From Nocardia blacklockiae (lineage in GTDB: Bacteria > Actinomycetota > Actinomycetes > Mycobacteriales > Mycobacteriaceae), in the NCBI RefSeq assembly GCF_015477355.1, contig NZ_JADLRJ010000001.1, positions 1 to 64,000 of the forward strand: a stretch of 64,000 nucleotides of DNA, in the 5' to 3' direction. Below the pieces are notes generated by a model that saw only the letters and a list, made by a program, of their open reading frames with translations, did no database searches and was not told the origin of the DNA. Made by a program: the position numbers and the translations under genes. How positions within the stretch are numbered: the first letter of the stretch is position 1; every line of letters starts with the position of its first letter. Shown piece after piece: positions 60,381 through 64,000 of the stretch.

Positions 60381-61163
60381 ATGACGGCACCGCATGGTCC
60401 GGCGATCCGCGTGCGCGGACTGGAGAAGTCGTACAAGGACGTGGAGGTGCTGCGCGGCGTCGACTTCGAGGTCGAGCGCGGCAGCATCTTCGCCCTGCTC
60501 GGCTCGAACGGCGCCGGCAAGACCACGATCGTGCGAATCCTCTGCACGCTACTGAAAATGGACGCGGGGACGGCGAGCGTCAACGGATTCGACGTCGGCA
60601 CGCAAGCGGCGGAGGTGCGCGAATCCTTCAGTCTCACCGGGCAATTCGCCGCCGTCGACGAAATACTCAGCGGCCGTGAGAATCTCGTGCTGGTAGCCCG
60701 GCTGCGGCACCTGCCGAACCCGGGCGCGATCGCCGACGACCTGCTCGCCCGGTTCTCGCTCACGGAAGCGGCCACGCGGCGGGTGGCCACATATTCCGGG
60801 GGCATGCGCCGCCGCCTCGACATCGCCATGAGCCTGATCGGGAATCCGCCGGTCATCTTCCTCGACGAGCCGACGACCGGCCTGGACCCGCAGGCCCGCA
60901 TCGAGGTGTGGGAGGCCGTCCGCGCACTCGCCGCGCAGGGCACGACGGTGCTGCTCACGACGCAGTACCTGGACGAGGCCGAACAACTCGCCGACCGGAT
61001 CGCCATTCTGCACCGGGGCCGGATTCTCGTGAACGGCACGCTCGCCGAACTCAAACAACTGCTCCCGGCCGCCGAAGTCGAATACGTCGAGAAACAGCCG
61101 ACGCTCGAGGACGTGTTCCTCGCCCTCGTCGGCGACACCACCGCTACCCGGAAGGACCACTGA
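60381..61163 (+). CDS. ABC exporter ATP-binding protein, DrrA-like
   Basis: 260 residues from ATG 60381, with GGAAGG upstream. Walker A GSNGAGKTTIVRIL, the Q-loop SLTGQFAAVDE typical of DrrA/daunorubicin-type ATPases, signature YSGGMRRRLDIAMSL and Walker B VIFLDEPTTGLD. The C-terminal part has EKQPTLEDVFLALVGD, the DrrA closing motif. It partners the ABC-2 permease downstream, to which it is joined by a stop-start overlap (TGATG, 61161-61165). Probably exports a lipid or drug-like compound. Confidence 0.93.
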   Translation: MTAPHGPAIRVRGLEKSYKDVEVLRGVDFEVERGSIFALLGSNGAGKTTIVRILCTLLKMDAGTASVNGFDVGTQAAEVRESFSLTGQFAAVDEILSGRENLVLVARLRHLPNPGAIADDLLARFSLTEAATRRVATYSGGMRRRLDIAMSLIGNPPVIFLDEPTTGLDPQARIEVWEAVRALAAQGTTVLLTTQYLDEAEQLADRIAILHRGRILVNGTLAELKQLLPAAEVEYVEKQPTLEDVFLALVGDTTATRKDH

Positions 61164-61924
61164 TGGCCACGCATTTCCTCGGCGACACCGCGGTACTGCT
61201 CGGACGGTCGCTGCGCCACGTCACCCGCAGCGTGGACACCATCATCACGACCACGGTCACGCCGATCGCCCTGATGCTGCTGTTCGTCTACGTATTCGGC
61301 GGCGCGATCGAATCCGGATCCGATTCGTACGTGACCTATCTGCTGCCCGGCATTCTGCTCATCACGATCGCCTCGGGCATTTCCTACACCGCGTTCCGGC
61401 TCTTCCTGGATATGCAGGGCGGGATTTTCGAGCGCTTCCAGTCCATGCCGATCGCGCGGTCGTCGGTGCTGTGGGCGCACGTGCTGACCTCGCTGGTCGC
61501 CAACGCGATCTCGCTCGTCGTGGTGGTGCTCGTCGCCCTGCTGATGGGATTCCGTTCCGGCGCAGGCGTACTCGCCTGGCTCGCGGTCGCGGGCGTGCTG
61601 CTGCTGTTCACCCTGGCGCTGACATGGATCGCCGTCATTCCCGGCCTCACCGCCAAATCCGCGGACGGCGCGAGCGCGTTCTCCTATCCGCTGATCTTCC
61701 TGCCGATGATCAGCTCGGCCTTCGTGCCCACCGACTCGATGCCCGGCCCGGTGCGTGCCTTCGCCGAGCACCAGCCGGTGACCTCGATCGTCGACACGGT
61801 CCGCGACCTGTTCACCGAGCAGCCGGTGGGCGGCGACGTCTGGATCGCGCTGGGCTGGTGTGTCGGCATCGTCGCCGTCGCGTACGTCTTCGCGCTGTCG
61901 GCGTACCGCCGCAAGATCTCCTGA
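61163..61924 (+). CDS. ABC-2 type permease, DrrB-like
   Basis: 253 residues with six helices: SVDTIITTTVTPIALMLLFVYVFGG first, then LLPGILLITIASGISYTA, VLTSLVANAISLVVVVLVALLMGF, LAWLAVAGVLLLFTLALTWIAVIP, ASAFSYPLIFLPMISSAFVPT and the closing WIALGWCVGIVAVAYVFALSAY. The GGIFERFQSMPIARSS motif in the middle is that of ABC-2 permeases of the DrrB group. It overlaps the ATPase stop and ends 16 bases before the DNA ligase frame. Confidence 0.93.
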   Translation: MATHFLGDTAVLLGRSLRHVTRSVDTIITTTVTPIALMLLFVYVFGGAIESGSDSYVTYLLPGILLITIASGISYTAFRLFLDMQGGIFERFQSMPIARSSVLWAHVLTSLVANAISLVVVVLVALLMGFRSGAGVLAWLAVAGVLLLFTLALTWIAVIPGLTAKSADGASAFSYPLIFLPMISSAFVPTDSMPGPVRAFAEHQPVTSIVDTVRDLFTEQPVGGDVWIALGWCVGIVAVAYVFALSAYRRKIS

Positions 61925-61939
61925 CGGCATGCGGCCGCG

Positions 61940-63961
61940 TTGTCGGTGGGACTGGGTAACGTTCGTCTCGTGGAAGCCGGGGAACGTATCCAGGAACTCG
62001 CGGACCGCGTGGTCGCGCTGCGCGATGCCTACTATCAGGGCGCGCCGCTGGTCGCCGACGCCGAGTACGACGCGATCGAGGACGAGCTACGCGCCCTGAT
62101 CGAGGCGCACCCGGAGCTGGCGCCGGACCCGAACCCGCTGGAACAGGTCGGCGCGCCCGCGGTGCTGCACGCCCCGATCCGGCACTCGCGGCCGATGCTC
62201 TCGCTCGAGAAGGCCACCAAGTTCGAGCAGGTCGCGGCATTCTTCGAGCGCTTCCCCGGCCAGCCGGTGGTGGTGATGCCGAAGCTCGACGGATTGTCGC
62301 TGGCCCTGGTGTTCGAGGAGGGCCGGCTGCTGCGGGCCGTCACCCGCGGCGACGGCACCACCGGCGACGACGTGACCGTGCTGGTCCGCGCGCTGGTCGA
62401 CGGCGTCCCCGACCGCATCGACGTCCCCGGCCGGGTGGAGGTGCGCGGCGAGGCGGTGATGCTGCGCTCGACCTTCGCCGCCTACAACACCGCCCACCCG
62501 GACAAACCGCTGATCAATCCGCGCAACGCCGCGGCGGGCACGCTGCGGGCGAAGGACCCGGCCACGGTCGCCGAGCGCCGCCTGCGCTTCTTCGGTTTCG
62601 ACCTCGACGCCTCCGCCGGCGGCGCCGCGGTCGATCTCGAGGAGGGGCTGGCGGCCCTGGGCATCGCGGGCGCGCAGATGCGCCACTGCGCCGACGCCGA
62701 GCAGGCGCAGGCCGCGATCACCGCGATCGAGCAGGGCCGCAACGATCTCGACTACGACATCGACGGCGCGGTGCTGCGGCTGGCCGACCGCGACGCCTAC
62801 GCCGCGGCCGGCACCAGATCGAACTCCCCGCGCGGCGCGCTGGCGTTCAAGTTCGCCGCCGAGGAGAAGACCACGCTGCTCACCGAGGTGATCTGGGACG
62901 TCGGCAAGACCGGCAAGATCGTCCCGGTCGCCTGGTTGCAGCCGGTGTTCGTCGGCGGCACCACGGTCACCAAGGCGACGCTGGCCAACCAGGAGGTGAT
63001 CCGCGCCCGCGACATCAAGGTCGGCGACACGGTCCTGGTGCGCCGCGCGGGCGATGTGATCCCGTTCGTCGCGGGCGTCCTCGACGCCTCCCGCCGCACG
63101 GGCGAGGAGCGCGAGATCGTCCCGCCCACCGTCTGCCCGTCGTGCGAGCAGCCGGTGACCGAGCAGGGCAACAGCCGGGAGCTGTTCTGCACCAACGTCT
63201 CCTGTCCCGCGCAGACGGTGCGCAGGCTCATCCACTGGGCCTCGCGCCCGGCCGCCGACATCGACGCCATCGGCCCGGTGTGGATCGAACGGCTGGCCGA
63301 GGCGGGCCTGCTGGAGCACCCGTCGGACTTCTACACCCTGACCCAGGAGCGCCTGCTCGAATTCGACCGCATCGGCGAGGTCTCGGCCGCCCGCATGATC
63401 GACTCCATCGATGCCAGCCGGCAGGTCGGCCTGCGCCGCGCCCTGATCGGCCTGGCCATCCCGATGGCCTCCGACGGCACCGCCGCCCGCCTGGCCCGCG
63501 CGGGCTTCGGCTCGCTGGAGGAAGTCGCCGAGGCGGGCGAGGAACGGCTCGTGGCGGTCGAGGACATCGGGCCGAAGGTGGCCGCCTCCCTGGTCGCCCA
63601 CCTCACGCGCCTGCGTCCCGAGTTGGAGCGGCTGCGCGCGGCGGGCGTCTCGCTCGACGTGCGCGAGGAAGACCTGCCCCCGGTCGTCGCGTCCGGCGCG
63701 CCGCTGTCGGGCAAGACGGTGGTCATCACCGGCGCCCTCAGCGACCCGCGCTCCGGGGAGAAGGTCGCCCGCCCCACCTTCCAGCGCCTGTGCGAGAAGG
63801 CCGGTGCGACCGCGGCCTCGTCGGTCTCCGCGAACACCGACCTGCTCATCACGGGCGCCGGAGTCGGCGAGAGCAAACTGACCAAGGCGGAGAAACTCGG
63901 TGTCGAGGTCGTCGACCAGAGCGAGATCTGGACCCTGTTGATCGACGCCAAGATCGTCTAG
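61940..63961 (+). CDS. ligA: NAD-dependent DNA ligase, divergent (LigA-type)
   Basis: Up to 673 residues (start TTG 61940; GTG 61946 or 61970 also fit). Order of parts: NAD-binding Ia domain (DAEYDAIEDELR, PMLSLEKA), adenylation domain with the active lysine K115 in PKLDGLSLALV, NPRNAAAGTLRAKDP, OB fold, Zn-binding cysteines (VCPSCEQP and LFCTNVSCP), helix-hairpin-helix region and a C-terminal BRCT (LSGKTVVITGAL). The core motif is KLDG where most LigA have KIDG, and the NPLEQVG site replaces SPTxxVG. Seals nicks in replication or repair. It may be a second ligase beside a housekeeping one. Confidence 0.85.
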   Translation: MSVGLGNVRLVEAGERIQELADRVVALRDAYYQGAPLVADAEYDAIEDELRALIEAHPELAPDPNPLEQVGAPAVLHAPIRHSRPMLSLEKATKFEQVAAFFERFPGQPVVVMPKLDGLSLALVFEEGRLLRAVTRGDGTTGDDVTVLVRALVDGVPDRIDVPGRVEVRGEAVMLRSTFAAYNTAHPDKPLINPRNAAAGTLRAKDPATVAERRLRFFGFDLDASAGGAAVDLEEGLAALGIAGAQMRHCADAEQAQAAITAIEQGRNDLDYDIDGAVLRLADRDAYAAAGTRSNSPRGALAFKFAAEEKTTLLTEVIWDVGKTGKIVPVAWLQPVFVGGTTVTKATLANQEVIRARDIKVGDTVLVRRAGDVIPFVAGVLDASRRTGEEREIVPPTVCPSCEQPVTEQGNSRELFCTNVSCPAQTVRRLIHWASRPAADIDAIGPVWIERLAEAGLLEHPSDFYTLTQERLLEFDRIGEVSAARMIDSIDASRQVGLRRALIGLAIPMASDGTAARLARAGFGSLEEVAEAGEERLVAVEDIGPKVAASLVAHLTRLRPELERLRAAGVSLDVREEDLPPVVASGAPLSGKTVVITGALSDPRSGEKVARPTFQRLCEKAGATAASSVSANTDLLITGAGVGESKLTKAEKLGVEVVDQSEIWTLLIDAKIV

Positions 63962-63964
63962 CCG

Positions 63965-64000
63965 TCATTTCGCGTCCCCGTAGCACTCCACCACCGCCGT
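63965..64000 (-). CDS. 3' end of a minus-strand gene cut by the window edge
   Basis: On the minus strand the frame entering at the right edge reads TAVVECYGDAK and stops with TGA at 63967-63965, just after the ligase stop. Eleven codons are too few to name it, and it may not be a gene. Confidence 0.3.
   Translation of the reverse strand, partial: TAVVECYGDAK

Overview
The window is high-GC actinobacterial DNA. Gene style (GTG starts, ATGA/GTGA stop-start overlaps, very large LuxR-type ATPase regulators, F420-type oxidoreductase, homologues that resemble mycobacterial MenJ and GrcC1) suggests a mycolic-acid actinomycete such as Nocardia. That assignment is inference from gene style, not a database match.

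Left part (1-12.1 kb): the 5' end of an IS5-like transposase with a strong hairpin in front of it; a VOC protein; a two-gene McrBC-type restriction system with an unusual sensor half on McrB; a small secreted protein; an isocitrate-lyase/PEP-mutase-like enzyme coupled to a DHA2-type exporter; an ECF sigma factor with a SnoaL-like tail; an F420-type oxidoreductase; and a very large LAL (LuxR) regulator. Next to the regulator, in a divergent promoter region, lies a perfect 16-bp palindrome close to the reported PimM-type operator.

First biosynthetic block (12.3-19.9 kb, + strand): type III polyketide synthase, resorcylate-decarboxylase-like amidohydrolase, MFS exporter, VAO/PCMH-type FAD oxidase, FAD monooxygenase-like protein, and a P450 lacking the ExxR motif. 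Together they look like a pathway for a small oxidised aromatic polyketide. After it come a RibD/DHFR-like reductase, a TrbL/VirB6-like membrane protein, a small helical protein, two tandem paralogous LAL regulators, a TetR regulator and small enzymes (FMN reductase, SnoaL-like).

Second and most interesting block (32.8-55.6 kb): two divergent operons around a 369-bp promoter region. The minus-strand operon holds a complete mevalonate pathway (HMGS, HMGR, MVK, PMK, MVD, type 2 IDI), a long-chain-type polyprenyl diphosphate synthase and a methyltransferase. The plus-strand side holds a LuxR/ATPase regulator, then an FtsX-type ABC exporter, an acyl-adenylating enzyme, two class III aminotransferase-fold proteins (the first without its catalytic lysine), an isochorismate synthase, a diverged MenD-like ThDP enzyme and a MenJ-like prenyl reductase. 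This is early menaquinone chemistry plus a dedicated prenyl supply, but without MenF/H/C/E/B/A partners. It therefore looks like a specialised meroterpenoid or prenylated cyclohexadiene/aromatic pathway rather than housekeeping menaquinone synthesis. I could not see a UbiA-type prenyltransferase or a terpene cyclase in the window.

Right part (55.6-64 kb): amidase, serine beta-lactamase-fold hydrolase divergent from a TetR gene across an inverted-repeat operator, ArsR regulator, small membrane protein, a DrrAB-like ABC exporter behind a 48-bp concentric dyad overlapping its promoter, and a divergent NAD-dependent DNA ligase. The start of a further gene's 3' end is seen at the right edge.
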